A stretch of DNA of 64,000 nt from JACDER01 sp963842575. GTDB lineage: Bacteria; Actinomycetota; Thermoleophilia; Gaiellales; Gaiellaceae. The position numbers and the translations under genes are program-made. The notes below the pieces were generated by a model, which was not told where the DNA came from, made no database searches, and worked only from the letters and a program-made list of their open reading frames with translations. Below are positions 40,315 through 50,747 of this stretch, piece by piece. The stretch covers positions 124,001 to 188,000 of the forward strand of contig CAWJGS010000001.1 of assembly GCA_963842575.1 (NCBI GenBank). The letters run 5' to 3'. The first letter of the stretch is position 1. Each line of letters opens with the position of its first letter.

Positions 40315-41710
40315 ATGACCACAGCAGAAGTCGCTCCCGATCCAACCGTCCTCGCGGAGCTGGAGGCGTCGTTCCGGGGAGAGGTCATCGGCCCGCGGAC
40401 GCCGGCTACGAGGAACACCGCCGCGTGTGGAACGGGTCGATCGACCGGCATCCGGCCCTCATCGCCCGCTGTGCCGGTGTGGCGGACGTACGCCGCCGTC
40501 CGCTTCGGACAGGACGACCAGCTGACCGTCGCTGTCCGAGGCGGTGGCCACAGCTTCCCGGGGCTGTCGATGTGCGACGGCGGCCTGCTCATCGACCTGC
40601 GGCCGATGAACGGAGTTCGCGTCGATCCGGACGCCCGGATCGGCGCGCGCCCAGGCCGGGGTGCTGCTGGGCGAAGTCGACCGCGGACCCAGGAGCACGG
40701 CCTGGCCGTGCCGGCCGGGATCGTGTCGCACACCGGGCTCGCCGGACTGACGCTCGGCGGCGGTATCGGCTGGATCATGCGCAAGTACGGCCTGACCGTC
40801 GACTCCCTGGATGTCGGTCGATCTGGTGACCGCCGACGGCGAGTTCGTCCGCGCCAGCCAGGACGAGAACGCCGACCTCTTCTGGGGCGTGCGCGGGGGA
40901 GGCGGCAACTTCGGTGTCGTCACCGACTTCGAGTTCCGGCTGCATCCCGCTCGGACCGCAGGTGATGGCCGGCCCGATCTTCTGGTCGATGGACGACGCG
41001 CCGGAGGTCCTCCGCTTCTACCGGGACTGGATCGCCGACTGCCCGGACGAGCTGATGACGATCGTCGTGCAGCGGCTCGCGCCCGCCCTGCCCGTCGTCC
41101 CGGCGGAGCTGGTCGGCCGGCCGGTCATCGCGGTCGTGGCGTGCTACGCCGGTGACGTCGACGAGGGAAAGAGAGGTGCTGCGGCCGCTCGGGGCTTCGG
41201 CGTCGCCGGTCCTCGACCTGTTCACGCCCAAGCCCTTCGTGGCCCACCAGCAGATGTTCGACCCGTCGTTCCGGCACGGCTGCTGGTACTACGTCCGCTC
41301 CTGCGACGTCGCCGAGCTGACCGACGACGTCATCGCGGTCGTGGCCGACGTACGGCTGCGCATCACCTCACCGATGAGCAGCGTCGCGCTGTGGCAGATG
41401 GGCGGAGCGGTGGCCCGGGTCGCGGACGACGCGACCGCGTTCAGCGGGCGCTACGCCGGGTTCACCTTCAACATCAACGGCAACACGGACCGCCGACGGG
41501 TTCGAGGACCAGCGGCAGTGGGCCCGTGACTACTGGACGGCCCTGGCGCCGTTCCACACTGGGGTCTATGTCAACTTCCTGATGGAGGAGGGAGAGGAAC
41601 GCGTACGGCAGGCGTACGGCGACGCCAAGTACGAGCGCCTCAGCGCGCTCAAGCGCACGTACGACCCGTCGAACTTCTTCCGCCTCAACCAGAACATCAG
41701 GCCCGACTAG
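40315..41710 (+). pseudogene. FAD-linked oxidase, berberine-bridge/BBE type (at least eight frame breaks)
   Basis: Stitching frames gives about 460 residues of a vanillyl-alcohol-oxidase-fold enzyme: EEHRRVWNGSIDRHPALIAR, TVAVRGGGHSFPGLSMCDGG (FAD-linking His), VSHTGLAGLTLGGGIGWIMR, LFWGVRGGGGNFGVVTDFEF and the BBE tail YERLSALKRTYDPSNFFRLN. Breaks lie near 40395, 40490, 40643, 40683, 40812, 40948, 41170-41195 and 41490. This density is far above that of most neighbours, so real decay is plausible even if some breaks are read errors. A second, better preserved oxidase of the same family is at 51258. Confidence 0.75.
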
Positions 41711-41945
41711 CCGGTCCAGCTGCGGATCAGCTGCTCGCCCGTCTCCGGCCGGCCACCGAGCCGGATCATCTGGGCGGTTGTGTCGGGTGCTTCAGGGAGG
41801 AGTGATCGCCAAGACCCATCATCGCGACCAAGTGCGCTCTTGCAATGCACGCGGTCGCGGCGGCTGCCGCGCGATCCAAAGCTCGGATCCGGCGTCCTGT
41901 CCGGCAGGGCGCCACCCTGTGAGGTGGGCGTTACTTTCGTGGCGC
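41711..41945. other. short gap with no clear gene
   Basis: A minus-strand stretch ending at 41707 (TAQMIRLGGRPETGEQLIRS) looks protein-like but has no start or partner; it may be a gene scrap. The rest presumably holds the promoter of the sigma-factor gene that starts at 41946. No repeat is seen. Confidence 0.3.
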
Positions 41946-42442
41946 ATGGACGAGATACCAAGTGTGAACGACACCGTCGAGCGGGCGTTTCGCCGCCACT
42001 ATGGCCACGTCTATCGTTACATCCGCCGCCGCACCGGGGACCACGAGCGCGCCGAGGACCTCACACAGGAGGTCTTCGCCGCCGCCGCCGTAGCTCTCCC
42101 GGACTTCTCCGGCCGTGCCGATTCTCCGCTGCCATGGCTCTATACGGTCGCGAAGCGACGCTTCGCGGACGAGGCCCGGCGCCGCCAGCGCGAGGTCCCG
42201 ATCGAACAACGCGGCGGCGACCTCGAATATGGGCCCCACCTCGCGACGATTCGGCGAGGACCGCCATGACCCGGCTCGAGCACGACCAGCAGGAGGTTCT
42301 GACATTGAAGCTGCTGCGTGGAGGCTCGTTCGCGGAGATCGGGCGGCGCCTTGGCGTCAGTGAGGCCGCGGCGAAGATGCGTTTCGTGCGTGCGCTCCGT
42401 TCCTTGCGTGCGGAGCTGCAAAGGGAGGGGATCGAACCTTGA
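41946..42442 (+). CDS. ECF-type RNA polymerase sigma factor (one frameshift)
   Basis: About 165 residues. Region 2 is VERAFRRHYGHVYRYIRRRT and AEDLTQEVFAAAAVALPDF; the start of region 4 follows after a break near 42243 as RLEHDQQEVLTLKLLRGGSF and AEIGRRLGVSEAAAKMRFVR (helix-turn-helix). The ATG at 41946 is chosen since the usual N-terminal length follows. The stop lies three bases before the next ATG, whose product looks like a membrane-anchored partner. Confidence 0.85.
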
Positions 42443-42444
42443 CC

Positions 42445-43633
42445 ATGCACGACCGTGAAGTTCTCGAAGCCCTTCGCGACGAGCCGGAGCTGCTCGCGAT
42501 CGCGGATGCGGTCGCCGCGACCGGGTCGAAGCGCCGCCGCCGCCGAACCCTTCCAGCTGTGGCGGCCGCGGGAGTTGTCGCTGCGCTCGTCCTTCTCCTG
42601 GTCGAGCCCTGGGGCAGCAGCGGCCCCGGTCTGTCGATCGTGCGCTGGCGGCGATCGGGAACGGCCCGATCGTGCACGCGGTCATTCGGTATCAGCTTCC
42701 CGGGCAGAGGGTCGAGCTCGCGACTGGTCGCGCGCGGCCGATCGTCCGCATCGCCGAGACGTGGACGGATGAGGCGAAGGGCGTAGTGTTGGTAAGCGCG
42801 CGTGCGGACGGGCAGGTGCTCGACCGTCGAACCGTCCGGCTCAACCGCCAAGACTTCTTTTATCCGCTCGGCCTGGCGGCCTTCTACCGACGCGCCCTCG
42901 AGGAGGGAAAGGTTCAGCAGGTCGGCGAGGGGAATCTGCGCGGCCATCGGATCATCTGGGTCTCGGCGACGCAGGCCCCATTCACGCTGGAGGCGGCGCT
43001 CGACCGCGACTCCTACGATCCGCTCGTCGTCCGCTATCTCCAAGACGGATAGATCGTTCTACAGATCGACGTCCTGAAGATGGAGAGCCTTCCCCTCGAT
43101 GCCGTCCGCTTCGGGAACCCAGTCGCGGAGGGGAACACTTCCACCGGGGGCTTTGCGGTGGAAATTCCGACGGCTACACCATCCACGAGCGAGATCGTTG
43201 CTGCGCAACGAGTACTGGGGGCTTCTCCGCTGTGGCTGGGACGCTCCTGGGACGGAGTACCGCTGAGCACGCTCGGTGTCAGCACGGCGGAGACCCGGTC
43301 GGGTGGCCGAAGCGCACGCGCTCGTCTCGTTCATCTCGAATACGGGCACGGGCCACTGCCGCCCTTCGTCCTCGAGAGCTCAGCATCCGAAACGAACGCG
43401 ACTTCATCCGGGTCGAAGGCGACGTCGTACCGCCACCAGGCTTCGTCGACCTCGAAGGACCCTCGATGGCCGGAACCGATGGTCAGCAGGAACGCTGGAC
43501 CGGCACGTTCCAGCGCGACGGCTTGTACATCACGATCGAGGCCGGCTCTCGCGCAGCTGTGCTCGACGCCGCACGCGCTATTCGGTCAGCCGACCCGGAC
43601 GAACTGCAGCCGGCTAGGTCGGCCCGCCGCTAA
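42445..43633 (+). pseudogene. single-span membrane protein paired with ECF sigma (frameshifts and an in-frame stop)
   Basis: The N-terminus (MHDREVLEALRDEPELLAIA) is a short cytoplasmic segment, followed by a basic patch and one span (VAAAGVVAALVLLLVEP). After a break near 42640 an extracytoplasmic domain follows: VIRYQLPGQRVELATG and VRLNRQDFFYPLGLAAFYRR. At 43050-43052 a TAG interrupts the frame (YLQDG then IVLQIDVLKMESLPLDAVRF, same frame). A further shift near 43395 gives RNERDFIRVEGDVVPPPGFV to the end. Position after an ECF gene and topology fit an anti-sigma-like role, but no zinc-binding anti-sigma motif is seen. Confidence 0.55.
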
Positions 43634-44181
43634 GGAAGCGACTCGCCCGGATCCAGCAGCGCCCTGCGGCGATAGCGTGATCTACGAGGGATCGGGGGTG
43701 TGCCAGGTGCCATCCGGATCTCGTGGACTCAGCCCGAAGTAGTCGGAGTAGTCCCCAGGCGAGATGGGCCGTGAAGGATTCGAACCTTCTACCTTGGGAT
43801 TGACGGAGTCGCCTCCGGCGCCGCGGAAAGAGCGAGGCAGGACGAGGGAGGACGAGGACTTCCGCATCATCCAGTCCGCCTGCGCGCGTCGGGAAACTAC
43901 GTTCTTCGAACGAGAGCGAACCTCGAACGCCTGGCGTTCGCCGGCGACGTGCTTCTCGACCAGGCCCCGAAGCTCCAGGCGGTATTACCGACCACATGCG
44001 CAGCCGACGCTCCGTAGTCGGCGCCTTCGTCCCGGCGATCGACCATCGCGCGCAGGAAGTCACATCCGGCAGAGACGCTACCTCATCGCGGACACCCGTA
44101 GTTTCCGGGCCGCAATCGGTGGCGGCGCGGATGCGCCAGCGCGACCTCCGCGATATATCCGTGAGCGAAGGACGTATCGTG
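43634..44181. other. gene-free stretch around att copy C
   Basis: The 548 bases hold tRNA fragment copy C (43765-43801) and no frame with convincing coding character on either strand. The open frame across copy C (GREGFEPSTLGL) is the familiar false translation of a tRNA 3' end. The last bases probably contain the promoter of the delta-60 gene; GAAGGAC lies before its ATG. Confidence 0.5.
43765..43801 (-). repeat. tRNA-Lys 3'-end fragment, copy C (att-like)
   Basis: Thirty-six of 37 bases match the tRNA-Lys 3' end (one change, CTTCTACC for CTTCGACC). Flanks on both sides differ from those of copies A and B, and no TCTCGG triplets follow, so this may be the oldest copy or come from a different element type. 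Confidence 0.88.
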
Positions 44182-45747
44182 ATGATGCGACGATTCATCG
44201 TGGGTGCCGTCGCCGCTGCATCCCTGGCGGTGGTCGCGCTGCCGAGCGCAGCTCCGTCCCTCATGGCCAAGCCGCTCGTGCCCCAAGGAACGGCGCGCGG
44301 AGGATCCGAGGAAGGAGGACCTAACGGAGGTCGGTGCCGGAGCCGTGGTGCTCCAGGCTGACGGAAAGATCATCGCCGGTGGAGGCGGCAACTACGGGTT
44401 CGCCCTCGTCCGCTACAGACGGGACGGAACGCTCGACCGCACCTTCGGCAAGGGCGGGAGGGTAACGACGCAGTTTGCCTTTTCGGGATACGTCACCGAC
44501 CTCGCGCTGTTGCCGAACGGCGAGATCGTCGCTGTCGGCCAGCCCTGGACGGACGAGGTAAGGGCGACGAACTTCATGCTGGCGAAGTACGAGCCGGATG
44601 GGCGGCTCGACCAGTGCTTTCGGATCCCGAGGCAAAGTCGAGACCGACTTCGGCGGCGGGGACGGTGCCAATGCGGTCGTTCGTCAGCCGGACGGGAAGA
44701 TCGTCGCCGCGGGCTACACGGCGACCGGGCGCAACCGCCTCGCCTTCGCACTCGCGCGGTACAACCCCAACGGGTCGCTCGACAAAGCGTTCGGCACGAA
44801 AGGAAAAGTCACGACCTCGATCGGGTCGAGCGACGTCGCGTTCGACCTCGTCATCCAAGACGGGAAGATCGTCGCCGGTGGCCGCAGCTACAGCGAGGCT
44901 GACGACAGCGACGATTTTGCGCTCGCCCGCTACAACCCTGATGGATCACTCGACGACGGCTTCGGCCGCAACGGAGTGGTCGTCACCGCCGTCACGTCCG
45001 CCGACGACTTCGCCTCGACCGACGACGCGGTCTATGCGCTCGCCCGACAACCCGACGGGAAGATCGTGGCAGCAGGATCGGCTGCGGAGGAGGAGCAGGT
45101 TGCGGTAGCGCGATACGAGCGGGACGGTCGGCTCGACCCGACGTTCGGCTCCGGCGGAGAGGTTCTGGCGGCGATCGGCGGGGACGAAGATGTTGCCTAC
45201 AGCGTCGTGCTTCAGCCCGACGGCCGCGTCGTAGTCGCGGGCTCGAGCCTGGGCGAGCAGCCGAACTTCGCACTCGCGCGGTTCGGCGCCAAGGGCTCAG
45301 CTCGACACGAGCTTCGGTTCGGGGGGAGCCGTGACGACGCCCATGAGCCGCGGCGAGGACGAAGCATTCGCCGTGGCGATTCAGGCGGAGGGGAGGTTCG
45401 TCGCCGCGGGCGCGAGCGAGCGGCGCTGCCTCTGTTTCGCGTTCGACTTCGCTCTCGCCCGCTACACGTCTGCGGGATCGCTGGACAAGAGCTTCGGTGC
45501 CGGTGGGAAGGTACGAACGCAGATCGTCCCGGGGTGCGTGGTCCCGAGGCTCGTCGGCCTGATGCTGCCGCGCGCGAAGCGGAGCCTCGCCGCGGCCCAC
45601 TGCCGCGCCGGAAAGGTCCTCAGGCGACACGCGGCAGCGCCACGCGGCCGTGTGCTCGATCAGAGCTTGGCGCGGGGATGGCACCTGGTCGGCGGCGCAA
45701 CGGTGCGCCTGCTCGTCAGCCTCGGTCCGGCGCGGGGGAGTCGGTGA
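44182..45747 (+). CDS. secreted delta-60-repeat propeller protein with PASTA-like tail (several frameshifts)
   Basis: Signal peptide MMRRFIVGAVAAASLAVVAL. After breaks near 44330 and 44615 the body is delta-60 repeats: GAVVLQADGKIIAGGGGNYG, ALVRYRRDGTLDRTFGKGG, VVRQPDGKIVAAGYTATG and RYNPDGSLDDGFGRNGVVV, about eight units. After another break near 45297 the last repeats end in SLDKSFGAGGKVRTQIVPG. The C-terminus CVVPRLVGLMLPRAKRSLAA and HCRAGKVLRR has the form of a Cys-flanked PASTA-like domain, suggesting cell-wall contact. GTGA overlap with the next gene indicates coupling. Likely extracellular; ligand unknown. Confidence 0.72.
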
Positions 45748-47586
45748 GCCGCGCGCTCGTGGTGGCGGGTGCCATCGCCCTTCTCGCGACGACAGCCACG
45801 TCAGGAGGGCCGCGAGACTCACCGGATGCCCGTGCAAACTCGCTCGGCGGCTACCTCGTCTTCGTCAGCAACCGCGACGGCGATTCCGACGTGTACGGCG
45901 CCGGTGCGAACAGCGGCCGCACGGCGGCGTTGACGCGCAACAGCGCGAGCGAAGCGTCCGTGCTCCTGGCGCCGAAGGGCGGCTGGCTCGCAGTCGAGCG
46001 CGGTGGGTACGGAGGCAATGTGATCCTCGTCTCGCCCGACGGGCGGCGCGAGCACCGTCTCGGGCGAGGTGAGAACGGCGTCTTCTCGCCGGACGGCCGT
46101 CTCTTCGCGTTCGAGCGGGAGGGGTCGACGCTGCTGGCGGCTACGAACGGTCGGCGCGTCCGCAGCCTGGGCCGAGGGGTTCCCGTCTCGTTCTCCCCCG
46201 ACAGCCGGCTGCTCGCGTTCGAGATCGGTCACGAGGGCGCCGGGCTTGGCGTCTTCGATCTCGGGGGAGACACGAGGCGCGTCTTTGCCGGCCGCGAGGA
46301 GCCCGGCACTGCCGCGTGGTCGCCGGACGCGACGCGGCTGGCGTATCTGACGCCGGAGCCGGAGGAGGCATTCGCTCCGCAGGACCTCGTCGTCGGAGAG
46401 GCTGCCACGATGGCCCACCGCGTCCTGTCGACAGGCGAGCTCGGTTACCCAGGTCCGGTCTGGGTCGACAACGGACAGATCGGCTTCGTGCGCGTGGTCA
46501 GGGCCGAAAATGAATATCGGGGTGACGAGGTCGTCGTGGCGGCCCTCGAGGGTGGAGAACGAGTTCTCGCGAGCGGTGATTTCAGCAACGTGCGATGGGC
46601 GCCGACGCGAGACAAGGTTGCGATCGAAGAAGACTTCCAGCGCCTCCGCGTGACCGACGCCACCACGGGCGAGACTCGGCTCCTCGGCGAGTCCGAGTAC
46701 GGGGAGTTCGCGTGGGCTCCGAGCGGACGCCGGATCGCGTTGCGCAGGCCGGATCGGTCTCTCGTCATCGCCGACGCCGACGACGGCAGTTCGCGTACGG
46801 TGCTTCACACGGAGAGCAGTTGGTCGCTCCCCTGGGACGCTGTTTGGTCCGGCGACGGGGAGGCGATCGGGCTGTATTTCGGCGACAGACTGGCGATCGT
46901 ACGGGTTGCCGACGGGCGCCTCCGGCGGGTCCCATTCACGGCTGCCGGACGCAAGGAGATCGTCGGATGGGTCGCTGCCGATCTTCCCGCCTCCGCCCGC
47001 AAGGTCGAGCCGACGCCGTTGCCCGACCACGCCGGAGCGCGCGTGGTGCGTTCCCGCGGCCGCGTCAGCGAAGTCGCAGCGTCCGGAAGCTGGAGCGCGG
47101 CGGTCGTCGGCGCGAGCCGGACCGATTGCGAGCACGTCATCGCATGGCGCCCGGGCTCGAAGATCATGCGCTTCCGGCCGCCGATGAACAGCTGCTTCGG
47201 CGACCCGTTCGTCCACCTCACGCTCAGGGGGACGCGGCTTCACTGGGTCATCTTCTACTGCGGCAACAACTGCTACCTCGCGGATTTCTCCGCGAATCTC
47301 CGGCGTCCGGGCGAACAGGTTGGCTCGGAAGACGACGAGGAGTACGACGGGCCGCCGCCCCGGGCGGTAAAGCCCGCTAGCACGACGCGAAAGGGCATTC
47401 GCATGTCCGTGCGGAACGGGATGATCACGCTCCGCCGCCTGCGCGACGGCGCCTTCACGCGGATCCGTCCGCCGGCGGCAGCGTCGACGCAGAGCTGGCC
47501 ACCGGGGGTTGTTCTACGGGTACAACGTGAAGAGCGCCCGGCCGGGGCGGATCGTCTTCGTCCCGTTCGCGAAGCTCGTGCGGTAG
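45744..47586 (+). CDS. secreted TolB/WD40-like beta-propeller protein (frameshift near 3' end)
   Basis: The GTG at 45744 overlaps the previous stop. Signal segment ALVVAGAIALLATTATSGG. The body has TolB-like units: GYLVFVSNRDGDSDVYGAG, GVFSPDGRLFAFEREG, VSFSPDSRLLAFEIGHEG, AAWSPDATRLAYLTPEP and EFAWAPSGRRIALRRPDRS. About residues 460-560 form a second domain with four Cys (GASRTDCEHVIAW, NSCFGDP, FYCGNNCYLADF). Near 47498 a shift gives LFYGYNVKSARPGRIVFVPF to TAG at 47584-47586. The same frame stays coding-like to about 47690 (KTLRRLTKFTWYADGRAVAS), so this TAG may be an acquired stop. Confidence 0.72.
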
Positions 47587-47733
47587 CGGATCAGCAGCAA
47601 GACGCTCCGCCGCCTGACAAAGTTCACCTGGTACGCAGACGGTCGCGCGGTCGCCTCGAAGACGGTTCGCGTGCTGCGGCCGTCGCGCCCTGACAGGCGT
47701 CTTCGACATGGCTGGGGGAGCGGCGGCGAGGAC

Positions 47734-47753
47734 TCGCTGTCACTCGCTGTCAC
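47734..47753 (+). repeat. tandem 10-bp repeat near copy D
   Basis: TCGCTGTCAC occurs twice end to end (47734-47743 and 47744-47753), followed by CTTGG. Copy B's module ends with TCGCTGTCACTTGGCTGTCAC and copy E's with TCGCTGCCACTTCGTTGCC, so this is a third member of the same end sequence. Here it lies on the other side of the tRNA fragment, which suggests a truncated older element. Confidence 0.55.
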
Positions 47754-47810
47754 CTTGGCGATCGATCACATGAACAGGCAACGAGAAAGACGAAAGGTCC
47801 TGCATCGCTG

Positions 47811-47842
47811 GGCCTTTCAGCAGTGGGCCGTGAAGGATTCGA
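47811..47842 (-). repeat. tRNA-Lys 3'-end fragment with flank, copy D (att-like)
   Basis: Thirty-two bases are identical to 53046-53077 at the intact tRNA: the 3' flank (GGCCTTTCAGCAG) plus only the last 18-19 bases of the tRNA. The match stops in the T-loop, so the core is shorter than in the other copies. It is the only copy sharing this much flank with the tRNA. Confidence 0.85.
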
Positions 47843-48086
47843 GGCGGCGCGGATGCATTCGGGGGCTGATCTGAGCCATGGTCAGCTTGTACGCGGAAAG
47901 GTGGGCAAGGACGTGTTTCGGAAGCGCGGCCCGGCGCCGACCCCTTCCAGGCACTCGGCCACCGGGCCTCCTCCCAACCCCTTGCCGACCACGGCCGCAT
48001 CCTCGAGCAGGCTCTTCCGAACTGAGCACGCGGATGAAGGGAGAGAGCTACGAGTTAGTGCGGCGCGGGTTCGGCGTGCCTATGAG
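47843..48086. other. gap between copy D and the next gene, nothing clear
   Basis: Both strands lack a convincing frame. The plus-strand bases after copy D do not contain the TCTCGG triplets seen at copies B and E. Confidence 0.4.
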
Positions 48087-49517
48087 TCAGGTCTGATAGG
48101 CGACGGTTCCGTAGTCGTAGTCGAGGGTGAACGGATTCAAGGCTGCGCCGGTGACGAAGACCTTCGACCCCGTCCGAGTTGACGGCGAGGGCGCGCGCGT
48201 CGGAGCCCAGGAAGATCATGGAGGTGCCGTACGTCGCGGTCCAGAGCTCCGTTCCCGCAGCCGTGCCGTAGGCCACCGTTCCGTAGGTGGAGCCGTGAAC
48301 GGCGAGCCCGATAACCCCGGTCACGAAGACCTTCGACCCGTCCGGGCTGGTCGCGATCGCACGCGCATCGGCCCAGCGGCCGGAAAACGGGTCCCACGTG
48401 CGCTCCCAGCGCTCCGACCCGTCGGCGGCGCTGAGCGCGACCGTCTCGTATGCGCTTCCTGTCGTGCCGGCCGTGTAGACGGACGTGCCGTCGGGGCTGA
48501 TGACGACCGAGGACATCGACGCGGTGTGGCGGGCGACCCAGCGCGTGGCCCCGGAGTCGGGGTTGTACGCGACCGTCCAGCCGCTCCCAGCCCGTGACGA
48601 CCAACTTGTGGCCGTTTGCGTTGAAGGCGATCGAGCGTGCCTCGTCGCTGCCGCCCCTCGACCCGTCCAGGCGCGCAACCCACAGCTGCGCACCCGATCT
48701 CGCGTCGTAGGCGATAGTGGCGTAGTCGAGCCCGGTCCTCGCGCCGCCGTCACTCGAGCCGGTGACGAAGACCTTCGTTCCGGTGGCGTTGACAGTCAGC
48801 GCGTTGGCGAGGTCCTCGCCGCTACCGGGCCGTTGTAGCGAACCGACCAGATCCTGCCCCCGTTCACGGTCGCGTAGGCGACGGTCTGGTAGTCGCGATC
48901 ACCGCGCAACCCCGGTCCATGCTGCCGGTGACGAAGACCAGTGACCCGTCGGAGTTGACTCTGATCGACGTTGCCTCCGCGCGGCCGCCCGGCGGCGCCG
49001 TGTTCAGCGAGGCCCACAGCTGCATCCCCGTGACCGAGTCATAGGCGAGGGTGGCATAGTCGGAGGTGATCCCCGATCCGGTATCGCGCTCGCTGTTGCC
49101 GGTGACGACAACCTTGGTCCCTACGTCCGGGCTGACCGCGATCGCCGTCCTCATCGACGCCATGCGCGGGACCGTCGTAGCGGGTCGCCCAGAGCTGGTC
49201 TCCCGTAGCGGCGTCGTAGGCGACCGTGACGTAGTCGCGGTTGCTGCCTTCGACGACGACGCCGGTCACGAAAACCTCGTCCCGTCTCTACTCGTGGCAA
49301 TCGACGAAGCCGAGCCGCCGGTATAGAGACTGTCCCACACCTCCGTGCCCGACGCGGCCGCCGTTGCCCCGTGGACAACCGGAGATATCGCGAGCGCCAG
49401 GATCATCGCGACCAGCGTCCCTGCGGGAACGAGTCGTGCACATCGCTTCCCGGCCGATGACAGCCGTGTGGGGGCAGCCGAGAGTGAAGCTTCCAGGGTG
49501 TGCGCCTCGGAGGTCAT
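48087..49517 (-). CDS. secreted PQQ-like/YVTN-type beta-propeller (about five frameshifts)
   Basis: From an ATG at 49517 a signal region (AGTLVAMILALAISPVVHGA) leads to repeats of about 65 residues built on D-Y-x-T-V-A-Y-D-A-x-T-G-x-Q-L-W and S-P-D-G-S-K-V-F-V-T-G: SDYATLAYDSVTGMQLWASL, NSDGSLVFVTGS, ISPDGTSVYTAGTTGSAYET and SPDGSKVFVTGVIGL. The last unit ends DYDYGTVAYQT. Breaks near 49275, 49180, 48895, 48800, 48610 and 48140 split it. About 475 residues. Propeller proteins of this kind are usually extracellular; substrate unknown. It is the only recognisable gene between copies D and E. Confidence 0.68.
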
Positions 49518-49898
49518 CGTCGTACCACTCCTTCGAGCAGCCGTCGGAGTGCTCCTAGCCGCAACCGGCGGCAACCGCGGTCGCTTCCAACCCCCTGATC
49601 ATCCGCCCGAGCGGACCGCGACGCATCCGCGGCCACCCCGATATCCCGTCCGAAAGCTACGCATAGTGATTCGACCCGCACCTGTGATCACCCTTCAGGG
49701 GGCACCGAGGTCGGTCTTGGTGATTCACCGAACCGCTCGCGCTCACGCGACCAAGCGCCGGCAACAGGCGGCACCACGAAGACCTCGGCTTCATATTCAC
49801 CGCGGACCGGGCACGGACCGCGGCACGTGTGCCCCCTCGCCCCAGCGGCCCGAGCAGTCGGCCCATTCCGGCGGAGAAGCTGAGCAGGCACCTGTTGA

Positions 49899-49934
49899 TG
49901 GGCCGTGAAGGATTCGAACCTTCGACCTTGGGAT
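49899..49934 (-). repeat. tRNA-Lys 3'-end fragment, copy E (att-like)
   Basis: Thirty-six bases are identical to the tRNA-Lys 3' end (53059-53094). On its low-coordinate side GCTGAGCAGGC begins 20 bases before the core, as it does 21 bases before the core at the intact tRNA. On the other side an iteron module follows, as at copy B. Confidence 0.9.
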
Positions 49935-49950
49935 CAGAATCGTCCCGTGA

Positions 49951-50038
49951 TCTCGGTGTATCTCGGTTGGTCTGACTTTTGCAGCGGAAACGCGGCTATT
50001 TCCGCCGCCGCATCTCGGCCTATCTCGGCCCGTCTCGC
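49951..50038 (+). repeat. two triplets of 10-bp-spaced TCTCGG boxes beside copy E
   Basis: Boxes at 49951 (TCTCGG), 49961 (TCTCGG) and 49971 (TCTGAC); then 50013 (TCTCGG), 50023 (TCTCGG) and 50033 (TCTCGC). Triplet starts are 62 bases apart, exactly as at copy B, with TTTTGCAGCGGAAACGCGG between. The boxes are kept while the sequence between differs, which argues for selection on protein-binding sites. Confidence 0.7.
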
Positions 50039-50122
50039 TGCCACTTCGTTGCCACCTTCGCCCTCCGCTTCTCCCCGTGTGAACCCCGAGCCCGCCGCGG
50101 GCGAATCAGCGCGCGCCCGCCG

Positions 50123-50562
50123 CTATCCCGTCCACCCGAGATCTCTCATGGCATGTCCTGCGTTCCAGATTTTGGTCATATGACTGATCTTTCCGTTCTC
50201 GAACTGCATCGCGTACACGTAGTCCGAGCTCGTGCTCCTGCCCGTTGGGGGCATCGGCCCGCCCTCGCCACTGTGCGTCCCGGAGAAGACGGCGTAGGCG
50301 CAGACGTTGCTCCGTTCCTGGTCGGTGGCGAATGACTTCAGCTCGTAGCGCCCGTCGGGATGAAACTGAGCAAACCCTTCATCCACTCGGCGTAGTCCTT
50401 CAGCGTGCGGACGTCGGCGAGCGGCTCTGCCTGGGCGGAGAAGGTCGCGTCGGGGTGGCAGTAGGCGCTGCACCCTTCCCAGCCCTCGCCGGTCTCACAG
50501 GCCTCGAAGAATGCGTGCGCGTTCTCGGTAATCGTGGAGGACTGCGTCGTCTCCATCTCCAT
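50123..50562 (-). CDS. SnoaL-like / NTF2-fold protein (one frameshift)
   Basis: About 146 residues. The start MEMETTQSSTITENAHAFFE and ACETGEGWEGCSAYCHPDAT are typical of SnoaL-like polyketide cyclase or ester-cyclase relatives. Near 50355 a shift leads to ERSNVCAYAVFSGTHSGEGG and YVYAMQFENGKISHMTKIWN, the usual last strands. The fold serves many small-molecule enzymes; no specific substrate is suggested. It lies just inside copy E. Confidence 0.7.
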
Positions 50563-50589
50563 CTCCTTCGGTCGCGGGGGGACAGGCTA

Positions 50590-50713
50590 ATTCAGCAGCG
50601 TCCGCCGCTGCTTGCGCCGCGAGCCTCGTCTTGCCGCTTCCACCAGGCCCGGTCAAGGTGAGCAGGCGTTGCCCCATCGAGAGGGTGTCGGTCAAACGTA
50701 GGCGCGAGATCAT
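50590..50713 (-). pseudogene. ATPase-domain scrap (Walker A)
   Basis: RLRLTDTLSMGQRLLTLTGP with GGSGKTRLAAQAAADAAELA is the P-loop beginning of a STAND/LuxR-type ATPase, but the frame loses coding character within about 15 residues. It follows the chimeric scrap at 50748 on the same strand in the order expected of a cyclase-ATPase gene. Confidence 0.55.
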
Positions 50714-50747
50714 GAAGCAACCTCAACGCAACCGCCTCGCGTCTGTA

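Larger units (their letters stand above)
49518..50122. other. gene-free stretch containing copy E and its iterons
   Basis: The 605 bases hold the promoter side of the propeller gene, a right-end-like sequence GCTGAGCAGGC (49879-49889), tRNA fragment copy E and the TCTCGG module (49951-50038). No frame is convincing. A minus-strand frame into copy E reads RFRCKSQTNRDTPRSRDDSD then PKVEGSNPSRP, parallel to RFPCKNRGEPRQAETSRRFS at copy B; both may be echoes of one element's terminal sequence. Confidence 0.5.

Noticed and set aside
35993..49934. The five tRNA-Lys fragments as functional tRNA genes
   Set aside because: All lack the acceptor 5' strand, D-arm and half of the anticodon stem.
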